This document shows, piece by piece, positions 37,631 to 49,528 of a stretch of 64,000 bases of DNA; position 1 is the first letter of the stretch; each line of letters starts with the position of its first letter. Source of the DNA: Adenanthera pavonina (taxonomy: Eukaryota > Streptophyta > Magnoliopsida > Fabales > Fabaceae); contig JAIVEN010000014.1 in NCBI GenBank assembly GCA_026686845.1, positions 29,162,001 through 29,226,000 of the forward strand. The letters are read 5' to 3'. The notes beneath the pieces were generated by a model. It had not been told where the DNA came from. It saw only the letters and a program-made list of their open reading frames with translations, and ran no database searches. The position numbers were made by a program, and so were the translations under genes.

Positions 37631-37640
37631 TCTCAGAAGT

Positions 37641-40600
37641 ATGGATCGGTCATGGATGTCTATGAATCGTTTGACTCAAGAGTATAGGGATGGAGTGAAG
37701 GAGTTCATTAGTTTCACAGTTGAGCATGCAGATGATCCTAATAACATTTTATGCCCTTGCTTAAAGTGTTGTTATGGGAAGCTAGTTAGTTTAGAGGACT
37801 TGGAAGGTCATTTAGTGTGTCATGGAATTGATCGAGGTTACAAACGTTGGACAAAGCATGGTGAAACAAATGGTAGGTATAGCAGCTTGGGTTATAGTGG
37901 ATTGAATGATTTTAACACAACCACATTTGAGGCTAATCATCTTGAAGAGATGGCGAATGTGATTGAGAATAAGCTTCAAGATTGTCCTGAGATGTTTGAC
38001 AGGTTGAAAAGTGATGCAGAAAGGCCATTATACTATGGTTGTACTAAATTCACAATATTGTCAGCTGTGTTAAAGTTGTACAATTTGAAAGTGGGTAATG
38101 GATGGAGTGATAAGAGCTTCATAGATTTGCTTGCACTTTTGAAAGATATGCTCCCAGAGGGTAATGACCTTCCTACCCGCACATATGAGGCTAAATGAAT
38201 GCTATGCTCTATTGGGATGAGCTATGAGAGGATACACGTTTGTCCTAATGATTGTGTGTTATTTTTGAAAGAACAAGCATTATTAGACAGATGTCCTAAA
38301 TGCAATGCCCCACGATATAAGAAGAAAGAATCGAGTCCAACGAAGGTCATATGGTATTTTCCTATCATACCTAGATTTAGACGCTAATACAAAAGTCCTG
38401 AAACTGCGAAGCACTTGACATGGCATGCGGATGAAAGAATTGAAGATGCAAAGTATCGACATCCTGCAGATTCCCTGCAATGGAAAAAAATTGATAGTCA
38501 ATATGAAGAGTTCGGGGTAGAAGATAGAAACCTATGACTTGCATTTTCTACCGATAGAATGAACCCGCATGGTATGCAGAGTAGTACTCACAGTAAGTGG
38601 CCTGTGATTTTGGTTATTTATAATCTACTACCTTGGCTCTGTATGAAGCGGAAGTTTATGATGTTGTCTATGTTAATCTCTAGACCCAAACAACCTGGAA
38701 ATGATATAGATGTATATTTAGCTCCATTAATTGATGATTTGAAGCTACTGTGGGAGAGGGATATGGAGGTGTATAACGGATATAGGGAAGAAACATTCAA
38801 ATTGAGAGCTATGTTGTTTGGTACAATCAATGATTTTCCTGCATATGGTAATTTGTCAGGCTATAGTATCAAAGGAGAGTTTGGATGCCCTATATGTGAA
38901 GAAGGCACACATTCGATATGGTTGGAGCATGGTTCAAAATTTGTCTTCCTTGGATATCGTAGATTTTTGCCTGAGGGACATCATTACAGGTGGTGGAGAC
39001 AAGCGTTTAATGGGAATACAGAAAAAGGAAAAGGACCTTTGCCATTAAGTGGTGAGCAATTGTTTGACAAGGTAAAGGATTTGAATGACAACTTCAGGAA
39101 GCCTTTGGCGCGATAACTTGGGAATAGTGGGTGGAAGAAAAGGTCAATTTTCTTTGAATTGGAATATTGGAAGTCCTTGTATGTGAGACACTTCCTTGAT
39201 GTCATGCATATAGAAAAAAATGTATGTGAAAGCATTATCGGTACATTACTTAATGTGCCGGGAAAGACTAAAGATGGCGTGAAGGCAAGGCTGGACTTAG
39301 TTGCTATGGGAATAAGAGGAGAGTTGGCACCAGTGAAGGAGAAATGCCGTACTTATCTACCTCCAGCGGCATATATACTATCTAGAAAAGAGAAAATCAC
39401 TTTTTGTAAGTCTCTTGATGGGGTTAAAGTTCCAGAGGGGTACTCCTCAAACCTTTGGAACCTTGTGTCTATGAAAGACTAGAAGTTAAAGGATCTGAAG
39501 TCTCATGATTGCCACGTTTTGATGGAGAATTTTGTTCATATGGCTATTCGATCCATTTTGCCCAAAAAAGTTTGAGGGACAATCACTAAACTATGTTTCT
39601 TCTTCAAGTATATTTGTAACAAAGTGATTGACCCTGTGAAGTTACCGGCATTGCAAAGAGACATTGTTGTCACTTTGTGCGAGCTTGTGATGTACTTCCT
39701 GCCTTTGTTCTTTGATATGATGGTTCATCTAACGGTTCGCCTAGTTAGGGAGACACAATTATGTGGTCCAGCTTATATGAGGTGGATGTACCCAATTGAG
39801 CGTTACATGAAGATATTAAAAGGTTATCTGAAAAACTGAAGTAGACCAGAAGGTTGTATTGTTGAACGGTATATAGCTGAAGAAGCTGTTGAATTTTGCA
39901 CCGAATACTTATCCAATGTTGATAATATTGGCCTTCCTAACTATTGTCACATGGGAAGAACATCTGGGGAAGGGATTATGGGAAAGGAAATTGTTAACAT
40001 GTCTAGGACCCAATGGGAGCAAGCTCACTTGTATGTTTTTCACAACTCTGATGAGGTTCTTCCATATGTGGAAATGCACAAGGAGAAACTTAGAAGCTTA
40101 AACCCCAATAAGAATGAGAGTTGGATATCAAAAGAACACAATCGATTTTTTATAGATTGGCTGAGAGATTATATTAATTCAGAGTAGGAAAGGAATCCTG
40201 GTTCAGTTTCAGACAAGTTAAGATGGTTAGCTAATGATCCATCTATGCATGCCTTCTCTTACACCGGTTACCTCATAAATGGCTACACATTCTATACCAA
40301 AGAGCAGGATGATCAAAGCATAATGCAAAACCGTGGGGTAACCCTTATAGCTCAATTAATGCATATTTCTAGTGCCAAAGATAGAAACCCTATTTTTGTA
40401 AATATGTCATACTTTGGGGTAGTTGAGCACATATGGGGGTTGGATTACATCTTGTTTTGAGCACCGATTTTCGGTTGTAAGTGGGTTGACAACAAGAATG
40501 GCCTTCGAGTTGATGAGTCAGGGTTCGTTTTGGTTGATCTTTATAAGATATGGTACAAAGATGAGCCTTTTATTTTAGCATCTCAAGCTCAACAGATGTT

Positions 40601-40904
40601 TTATGTCCCTGATCCTGCTAATAAGAGGTGGTCGATTGTCATGTTAACCAACAAAATAATCGATAATCATAATCAAGGTGGAGACCAATAGGATGAAGAT
40701 ATTGAGGATGATCTATTTTATGGGGCATCATTTGATGTTAGTTCTACTGGAGATGATGCCCTCTATACGAGAGATGATCATGAAGCGGGGATTTGGATCA
40801 TGAAAAGGAGGGGAGGAATCATTTATGGTAGAACAAGAAAGAGGAAAATGTTTTATTTAAACATATATGTATTGCCTTCAATTTATTTTCATTATTTAAT
40901 ATAA
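37641..40904 (+). pseudogene. TNP2-like CACTA transposase with DUF4218/DUF4216-type C-terminus
   Basis: The ATG at 37641 (MDRSWMSMNRLT) starts a transposase-associated N-terminal domain. The TNP2/Transposase_21 core follows from about 38150 (MLPEGNDLP, then CPNDCVLF and CPKCNAPRY, then GCPICEEGT near 38885). The DUF4218-like block is about 39490-39920 (KSHDCHVLM, RWMYPIERYMK, EGCIVERYIAEEAVEFC). The DUF4216-like block is about 40410-40660 (DLYKIWYKDEPFILASQAQQ). The frame is unbroken by indels over 1088 codons but has ten internal stops: 38196, 38385, 38535, 39114, 39480, 39573, 39837, 40185, 40458 and 40689. Family length and domain order are normal. Role: cuts CACTA ends. Dead as read. Confidence 0.92.
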
Positions 40905-40977
40905 TGATCTTCTTATTTTGTTATGTCATTTATTTTTCAGTATTTAATTAATCATTTTGATATTATTACAGGTAAAT

Positions 40978-43900
40978 ATGGCAAAGCGTGTCACATTACA
41001 ACGAGAGATGGCGGGGCACCGATGTGGTTTGACAGTAATGAAAGAGGTTTGCCACGCAAGAGATACTAGAAACAAGATCCATGTGGAATGAAATTACAAA
41101 AAACATCCAGTCAATGAAGGTGGAAAGAAGTTAAGTAGCTATATTGGAGTGGCTGCAAAGTTAAAGGTGCCTATCAGTCATCCAGAATGGGATGATTGGA
41201 GGAAAGTTCCATTTGCTATGAAGGATTTAGTTTTCCAAGACATAGTGCTAATTATAATTAATTTCAGTACTTAGCTACATTTTTTTATGCATGCAAACTT
41301 GTTATAATTAATTTGAGTATTTTGTTTTGTAGTCCGCTTTTGACGTTGATGAAAACCATAGAGTGTATATATATCAAAAGGAAGGGATTTCGATGCATAA
41401 TTTTTGATATATCTTGACGAGGCACTTTCTGAAAGATGAAGCTGGCAACATCATTGAGCATCCACCTGAGGAATTTAGAATTTACATAAAACAGGAACAC
41501 TAGGATGGCTTTATCAATCTGTGGCGTCACGAGAAGTTTAAGGTGAACAATTTTTCCTGTTTATATTTAAATATTCTAATCCTCTTTGTTTATAATTATT
41601 TGATTTTATTATTGAAATTTTTTCAGAAATTAAGTGAAACAAATAGTCAAAGGGCAAAGAGTCAACAGTACCCTTACCGAGCCGGCCGTCTGGGATACTT
41701 TGGAGTAGAGAGGAAGTTGGTAAGTGCATGTACATCTTATGTTTGTCAATACTTAAATTTATTCGAATGCACAATTATTATTTCCATGAATGCATAGGTA
41801 TTGAAGGAGGGATCCATGCGGACAAACGTACCCCGTCATGAGCTGTGGTCAGAATCCAGGAAAAACAAAGAAGGGATTATTGAGAACGAGAATGTTCAGA
41901 AAGTTGTTGAAAAAATAGTAAGTGCTACCTTACAACAATGCTTTGAACTCTCATTTTTAGAAGGACAAAAAATTATTTCTTGTTTTATTTTCACAGATCC
42001 AGATTTCAAATCAGACCTCTGAAGGTGAGCAAGGCTCAGGGTTGGATGTACTTAGCCAAGCACTGGAGCTCCCTGAACACCCTGGACGTGTTAGAGGTGT
42101 TGGATTTGGTGTCACCAACACGGCCTATTTCTAGACCAAACGCCGCCACTCTAACGCTACAGCTAGGGTTCTTGTATTGGAGGCAATCGTCCAACAACAA
42201 CATGAAACACAATCTGACATGAATAGACAATTAGCCCAGCTTGAGTTGTAGGTCAAACAAGCTGCGTTGCAGGGGAGCCAAGGGGTTTCAGTCAGTCCTA
42301 GTGTGAAAGATAGTTGTACTCCTCCATCTGAGCATCTCCCTTTGGTACTTGCTTCTCTTATTAACTAAATTTATAGTTAGTTGTTGATATATAACAATAT
42401 TTTCTAATGTTATGATTAGTATAGAGTATAGGACATTGTCTATTATGGCTGGATAACCCTCGGCATGTGGTTACAAAAGGGCATGTGCATAACATCCCAG
42501 GGGACATGCTTCACAATGCACCCTTGCTTGTAGAACATGTCAGAGTATCGATTGCACTTCCCGAAGAAGAGACAACGAGGTTGCCTGTGCCTATCGAGGG
42601 AGCAGAAATGGTAGAACAGGCCATGGGTGGATTTGTAGCATGGCCTGTGAATCTCATTACTATTGCTCCACCGAAAAAGGTATATGTTAGTTGACAAGCC
42701 AATTAATTACAATTTGTTTGTATGTTAATCAATTGACTACTTGTGTTGCACAATCCATAGGAAAGAGTCAAGGGAAGAAAGTTGTATCGAGACAATCGGG
42801 GGAGTCAATCATTGCACCAGCGAAGGGACAACCTCAATCATCAAACTCAAAATTGTGAATTGTTTAATGGTATATTAACCATGGGGTTGTGGCAATTGAT
42901 ACACATTCCTTATGATGTAGGGGTTTATGGTAAGGAAGTATCTGAAGTGATAATTGAAGATATGATCTCCTACATCATTGATGATGGATGGCCTGGGGTA
43001 CATAATATTAACATATACATTAGGTATTGAAATTAACAAAAATGAATTGATCTTTCATTTGACTATGTGATACTATTCTATTACTTTTTCCATTTTAGAT
43101 TTTTGTATGAAAAAATTCTAGTCCCTTCTCAGCTGATTGACAGATTTTCCTTCATCCACCCACAAGATATTTCAGCTTATACGTCGGGTTTGATGCCACA
43201 GAGAGAGATCACAGAACAGTTACAGGATGTGGCGGATTCATTAATTGCAAAAGGAGGGTGAAAGGGTGCTATTTTTGGCACCATTTATGCAGGGGTAAGT
43301 CACTTATCACTAAACTTTTAAATAATGTCTTATTTCATGTTGGACTACTTTATTTCAAGTTTCTTTGCTAAAACTAGTACATTTTTCTCCTAGGAATCAT
43401 TAGATGTTGATTTGTATTGAACCAATCAAACCAAAAATATATTTGTTGGATCCCAAAGGAAATCCACCAGACTACCACCCATAGATGCTAGAGAAGATAA
43501 ATTAGTAAGAATATGTAATTATATTATGTGTTTTTGTATTTTTCTATTTATTAACCTCAACTTTTTCTATATTAATTTTCTTTTGTAATGCTTAACAGAG
43601 GTGTGAGTATGTTTCGAGCAGCACGTGAGCTAAACAACAATAGTAAGCCCAACAACCAAAAGACTCCACCAGATTCGGCCTTATTGTATAAATGGACACA
43701 TATTCAGGTATTTATAATTTAATACTTAATCAACTATTGAGATTAACATTTGTTGTAAATAATCTAATATTCATATAATTTTATTCAGTGCCCAAAACAA
43801 TCTAATGATAATGATTGTGGATACTATGTGCTGAAATACATGAAAGATATCATTTTACATCGACAAATCTCGATCCCCTCCAAGGTATGTACATAATTCA

Positions 43901-44071
43901 TTTTTATGATATTTATATAAATTTTAATAATATAAACTGCTTCTGTAAAATGTAATATTTTTATTTTTAGTATTTTCCGGATACATACTCTGAGGGATAC
44001 TCTGAAGCTTAGATAAAAGAACTCATAGAGGAGTGGAACCAATATGTGGTTGGGTTTAGGAGGTGGGTATA
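40978..44071 (+). pseudogene. CACTA second gene with C-terminal ULP1/C48-like protease domain, 12 exons
   Basis: Model from GT...AG borders: exons start near 40978, 41333, 41627, 41798, 41997, 42421, 42761, 43099, 43396, 43599, 43789 and 43971, with the stop at 44069. The donor after exon 1 is unclear. Exons 1-5 look like the plant En/Spm-like second protein, including the HPGRVRGVGFGVT motif near 42080. Exon 6 holds a HVVTKGHVHNI block. Exons 8-12 form a C48 peptidase-like domain: His then TAG (normally Trp) near 43400, LLDPKGNP near 43450, and the nucleophile motif NDNDCGYYVLKY near 43815. Several internal stops are present. Likely role: binding the subterminal repeats, plus de-SUMOylation-type protease (inferred). 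Not functional as read. Confidence 0.78.
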
Positions 44072-44624
44072 AGTGAACACATTCTGGTGTTATTTGTAGT
44101 TGTTTGGTTGTACTTTGTATTTGTTTGGTTTTGGTTCTATCATATAGTTACATTCAATTGGTGGTTCTAATATGTTTTGGATAGCTTATGAATTTAAAAT
44201 TGATCATGTTGTAGGCAGTACAAGGGAAGAAGTATAGACTGTTGACTTCTAAATGCTAGAAGATGCCTACTTTTTTTGTTCTCTTGGTCATCATATATGC
44301 CAGATAATTTGATATGTAGCTTTTGGTCATGTGTATATATATTAGTTGTTAGTGTAGAAGCTATAGATTGGCCTGATATATATGATACTTTTGGAAATCT
44401 AGTTACTGGATAATGTTAATTAGGTCTGTTATATCAATTTTTTACTCTTGTCAATTGGATATAAATATTGTCTATAACTTTTTATTGAGACATTTTGAAT
44501 ATAATATAACTTTTGCTTTGGATAAATATCTTTTAGTTATGGGTATTTGGTTCTGCTGCATATTGACACTGAAGCAAGTTCAAGGGATTGCAAAAATAAT
44601 AAAATGAAGGAAAAAAAAATAAGA
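44072..44624. other. CACTA 3' UTR and AT-rich non-coding DNA
   Basis: Follows the second gene; no feature beyond T/G-rich 3' UTR-like sequence. Confidence 0.5.
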
Positions 44625-45115
44625 ACTTTCGTTGGCGGTTATTAATGCAACTGCCAACGTCAATATTTTGGTTGGCAGTTATAAATTAGAACCGCCAACT
44701 CATATTAAAATTCAAATATTCAAATTTAAATAAAAAAATTTATAAAATTTAGTTGGCGGTTAATTCAAAACCGCCAACTAAAATTAAAATTAATTGATTA
44801 AAAATTAATATTTCTAACTTTAGTTGGCGGTTATATATATAACCGTCAACTAAAATTAAAATTAAAATTAATTAAAAAAATAATATTTCTAACTTTAGTT
44901 GGCGTTATATATATAACCGCCAACTAAAGTCAAAATTTCTTTGCGGTCATTACATATAACCGCAAAGGAAAATGAATTTTGTTGGCGGTTTATAACCACA
45001 AATGAATGTAACTTTTTTTTGCAGTTTATAACCGCCAATGAAAGGTACAGTTTTTTTCGGCGCTAACATACTTGACTATTTTTAACCGCTAATAAAAGTC
45101 AAAATAACCACTAAC
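44625..45115. repeat. CACTA right subterminal palindrome array
   Basis: At least eight units of AGTTGGCGGTTA...TAACCGCCAACT type; those near 44824 and 44897 are almost perfect 29-30 base palindromes. Core GGCGGTTA is shared with the left array. Confidence 0.85.
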
Positions 45116-45123
45116 AAAGGTGT

Positions 45124-45137
45124 ATTTTGGCATAGTG
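45124..45137 (-). repeat. CACTA right terminal inverted repeat
   Basis: ATTTTGGCATAGTG on the plus strand, CACTATGCCAAAAT on the minus. Confidence 0.9.
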
Positions 45138-45954
45138 ATATGTGATAATATGTGATCATGATGATGGTTGCTACTAAGATTCTTTGAATCTCTCTACTTT
45201 CCAATTGTCTAACCATTTCAGGTCCATGTCATGTCAAGGCTACCCAAGAGATTGAAGGCAAGAAAAAGTAAGCCATTGATTAAAATGAACTTGCTTGCTT
45301 TGGTCATGAGTTTGAAGTACTTATGTAAATTAATGTACATGGTTTTAGGACTGTATTTATATGTAATTATGTCCATCTAGATCTTATGTAATGTTTGTAC
45401 ATGTTTAAGACCTAGTTATAACCATATATGTGTTCTACAAAGTTAGAGAATGTAAATGACCTTGCTGACCACTGTTAAGAAATGTGAGTACTGTACAGAT
45501 CTTACTATGTTTAATATATAAATTTTTATGTTAAAAACTAGACAGAAAGAGCTTTATATTAATACAAAGATCACTCAATTTAGAGTTGTGTACGAATTAC
45601 TATGATTTTTCAAAGTTAGTGTTAGAATCAAGTTTTTAGGAAAATGACCATTGCTATAGTACTTTTTGGAAAAACTTATTGTCTGAATCTGCCAAATAAA
45701 TATCTAGTGGCTTTTTTTCCCATGTAGAGAATCTATTTAGCTATTTTTAGAGATTTAAGTCACTTTAAGATGATTTCTCTAGAATTAGTTATTATTTTTG
45801 AAATTTCACCAGGTAAAATGAAGTAAGCCACATGAATAATAGCCAAGAATTTTTAAAATTCTGTTTTTGATTCTTTATGAATTATTTACTCATGCGTAAA
45901 TAGCATATTTAAGGTATAATACATGGGAAATAAGTCAAACTATGAGGTTTTACA
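45138..45954 (+). repeat. Ty3-gypsy solo LTR B, second part
   Basis: Continues from 31696 in step with LTRs A and C (shared GATTCTTTGAATCTC block at 45178), ends GGTTTTACA, then ATACG of the TSD. Confidence 0.85.
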
Positions 45955-45971
45955 ATACGAGGATAGATTTA

Positions 45972-48900
45972 TATAACATCCTAAGAAAGTTAAAATATCT
46001 AGAAATATATTGAGAATTTGCAAAAAATAGGCAGACACCGTTTTATGTGAAAAAGGGGCAAAGAGGTCATTTTTCCCGATCGGACGAAAAAATGAGAAAT
46101 TACATTCTTGCCCCTAGAGAATTATACAAATGACATCTATGTCCCATATTTTATTAAAATCACATGGGATGAGATGAGAAAAGCCCTTGGAAAAAATTAC
46201 ACCTATTGACCCCAATGGTTCAAAAATTACAATTTAAATCCCGGGTCAGGGGTAATTTTGTAAATATGAAATTTTTTCATCAAAACGAAGCCCTTAAGAA
46301 GAGAAATCCAATGGTACATGGCACTGAGGGTTAATGTTAAAGAAGAAAGAAATAATCAGTGCCAAGTGCCCAAAAATAACAGTAAACCGATAAAGTAAAC
46401 TATGCTGGGCCCTACTGATGATTAAAAGATAACCAGAACAGAATATGAGCTATACACAAATATCATTTGGGACAGGATAATTAGGGAAATATGAAAATAA
46501 AATTAGAATTGTCATGTAGCCAAAAAATGCTAATTTATCATAAAAAGCAGTTTTATCAGTACGGTTAAAAATTACCCGGTTCAAGATATATCTGGACCAG
46601 AAAAAATTTGAGCAATCTTGGACACTTAAAGCACTTACTCTCTATGTGAAAATGGGGTAGTTTGGGCAGCTTGACTTTTTGGTAAAACTTCTCCAAGAAG
46701 TTGTAACTTTTTGACCAAAAAGTAGCTTAGGTTAATTAAGTGATTAACCATGGTTAAGTACATTATTAAGCCACCTAATTAAACCACTTAACCACTCATT
46801 ATCCACTTCATTTCACGAGTCTGCAGCAGCAAATAGAGGGCTGAAAAATGTAAGGGAGAAGAGAGAAAAGAGAGGAAGAGGAAGAAGGAACTCAAGGCAA
46901 AATTGAAAGTTTCACTTGTGGTAAGTTGCTCTTCCATCTTCAAGCTTGCTATTTATGGTCTTTAGGGCTTGAACCATGGATTAGATTTCCCTCTCCACTC
47001 CCTTAGGTTTTCAGCCATGGCATGTTTAAGCAAGGAAATGAGTTTACAAACCATCAAACTTAGGGGAAATGCTAGACTACACATTTAAAGCATGAATATG
47101 GAAGTAGTTTGATAAACTAGGAAGCATAGCAATTTTTCTTGAATTTCCCTGATTTTTTTCAAGTATTGTTCATGTTTAGAGTTGGAATTTCATGGATTTG
47201 ACCCCAAAAATGGGTTCCCCATGGTCCAAAACCTTAGGAACAAGTGTTGGATGCAAGAAAGACTAAATGGATAGCAAAGTGAAAAAAAGTTGGGGTTTGG
47301 ATTCGGAATGAACAGTAACCATAGCTAGAGATGGAATTTGGTAATTATAAGGCCATATTTGGATTTTTCATGAAAAATTACATGGAATAGAAGTATAATT
47401 CATCATTTTTGAGTTAGGAATGAATTTTCGGTGAATTTATGAAGAATTAGAGTTTCATGAACATTTTTTGAAGAAGGACATGGAACCATTAGCTTGAGTA
47501 GTTATTTGATGATGCATTAGGACTTGAAGAAGCTCTAGGAAGTTTGTGGGAGCCTTGGTATCAAGTGGAGGAGTAAGAGAAAGCATGAAGATGGCAATTT
47601 ACTTATTCTTGCCTTACATTGTCATGTGATTTTCAATGAATTTGATGACTTGCTTATTATTTGATATGATCATTTGTGATGGTTTGAGAATGTTGGCTGA
47701 GTTATTTGATTGGTTTTGAGACCCTGGGATTTCAAAAATACAAAATGAAACTCTGCTGAAAATTTTGTAAAATATTATTGCATAAATGTTTAAAAGTATT
47801 CACTTGATGTTTTATAATGATTATATGCTTAATGTGATAATATAATTGCATGAATGGTGATTGCTACTGAGATTCTTTGAATCTCACCCCCCCTTCAATG
47901 ACTAACCATGCTAGGAAGAACCAATGCAAAAGAGCTAAGGAAGGAGCAAAAGGTATGAAGAAGAAAATGATGAGTTGTTGATGTACAAGTTATCATGTTA
48001 TAATGTGAATGGTTATTGGTGTCTTGCATTTATATGAAGTTGTAAAATAGTGAATATTATATTAATGTTGTAGAAAATATATTATGATTTCCAGTTCTGG
48101 ATGTTGGAATATGGAGTTATATTCTACCAAGTTACATGCCAAAATGTGTTTATTTGCATGGGTTTTGGCAAGTAATTTGCAATATAGATTGGCATTTTCG
48201 AGATGGGTCTACTTACCTCATCCTTGTTCTATACTTAATGTGAGATTAGGTTTCTGGAATTTTTAAACCAGATAGAGGACATGTCAAGCTTTAAAATGAC
48301 ACCTAATTGACACCATTTGGAGTTGTATACAATTAATGGTGATTTGTCAAAATTGAGGTTCAGAATAGGGCAGGAATGGGAAAACTGAAAACTGAAAGTT
48401 AGGTATTGGAAAATTCAAAAGATAATATAAAATCATACATAGCTCCAAAAATTCAGTGGTTTAAATGTATAGAAAGGTATATGTCTTAACCTTCATATTC
48501 CACTTTTTTGGAGGTAAATGGAGCTATATCATAGAAGATATGGAGTTTTTTCCAAAACTGTTCCAGTAAAATTTGAATTCTGACCCTTCGTGATTTAAGT
48601 TAAAGTTATGCCTTGTATAAGTAAAATAAATGTATTAGAAAAATATTTCTATAAGTATACATGTAGATATTTCTAATGACATAGAGTATGCATAATTTGG
48701 AATAGAATAGAATGAAATATAATTTTTCAAAGTTGAGGTCAAAAAACTGGAAGATAGAAAAATGATCAAAAGAACAGTAAATGTACACGAAATTACTGTA
48801 CAAATTGGTCCAATGAAGTTACTATTTTATATTTTTCCCATGTAGACCTAAATTTAATAAAATTTTAGAGACTTGAATCACCTCAAGATGAATTTTCTAG

Positions 48901-49077
48901 ATTTAGTTATGAATTTTTAAAATTCATCGGGTAAGAGGGAAATTGCCAAATGAACAATACCCCAAATTTTGAAAAATTTTGTTTTTATTATATTATGATT
49001 TTAGTCTGTAAACCATGATGAAAAGAATGTAAAATGATCTAATACATGAAAAATGGACCCTAATATAAGGTGTTACA
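45972..49077 (+). repeat. Ty3-gypsy LTR C (plus), 3.1 kb
   Basis: Starts TATAACATCC (decayed TGTAACATCC) and ends GGTGTTACA. Flanks ATTTA and ATCCA could be a TSD with two C/T changes. No primer site follows, so it is either a solo LTR or a 3' LTR. It is the longest of the family here and the reference for D (reverse) and E (reverse, 3' third). Confidence 0.8.
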
Positions 49078-49528
49078 ATCCACAAGATAAGTTCAAGATC
49101 TAGTTCTCCTAAGTACTGTTCTAGTAGCTCAAGAATGCTTTGAAGGGTATCATGACCATTAGCTCCCTAGAAGTAAATGGGTTGAGCTAGTGTTTGATGC
49201 TATACCGGACCATGAGTTCTAGAGCTATATGAAAGAATTGTCTTAAGGTCAAGTATTTTGTGCTTTAAAAGACTATGTCACTACCTACACTCTCAAGGCA
49301 GAGCGTTGTTAAGAAGCTGAGGCAACGGAAGTCTCAAGGGATGATCTGAAGAAAGACCAAATGGGGATATTAGATGACAATATTAAGTTTGAAGTTAGTA
49401 TGAAAACCCCATAAGTTTAGTGTGATGATAATGTAAGCACAGATGAAAAGCATATGTAGAAGTGATGTATGGCTGTAGTTTTTGAATTAAGTATGAATGC
49501 AACAAGGCACTAAATTAGAAGTTAAGCA
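49078..49528 (+). pseudogene. Old gypsy internal DNA, left of the copia solo LTR
   Basis: Broken reading frames with charged residues but no clear domain. It continues after the solo LTR into a recognisable gag at about 51590. Probably leader or gag N-terminus. Confidence 0.4.

Larger units (their letters stand above)
31697..45137 (+). mobile_element. CACTA (En/Spm) DNA transposon, 13.4 kb
   Basis: Ends CACTACTACAAAAT (left) and, in reverse complement, CACTATGCCAAAAT (right): 11 of 14 bases match. Flanking triplets are CTA and ATA, consistent with a decayed 3-base TSD. Both ends have subterminal arrays of small palindromes. Inside are a TNP2-like transposase and a second multi-exon gene. It is inserted in gypsy solo LTR B and itself contains SIRE solo LTR S4. 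Both genes carry stops, so the copy is not autonomous now. Confidence 0.95.

Noticed and set aside
44413..44607. 64-residue open frame after the second CACTA gene
   Set aside because: Low complexity, no splice or start context, not collinear with the exon series.
31697..45137. Host gene content inside the CACTA element
   Set aside because: Both genes match the usual CACTA pair, and no third gene is seen in the leader. Captured exons cannot be excluded but nothing supports them.
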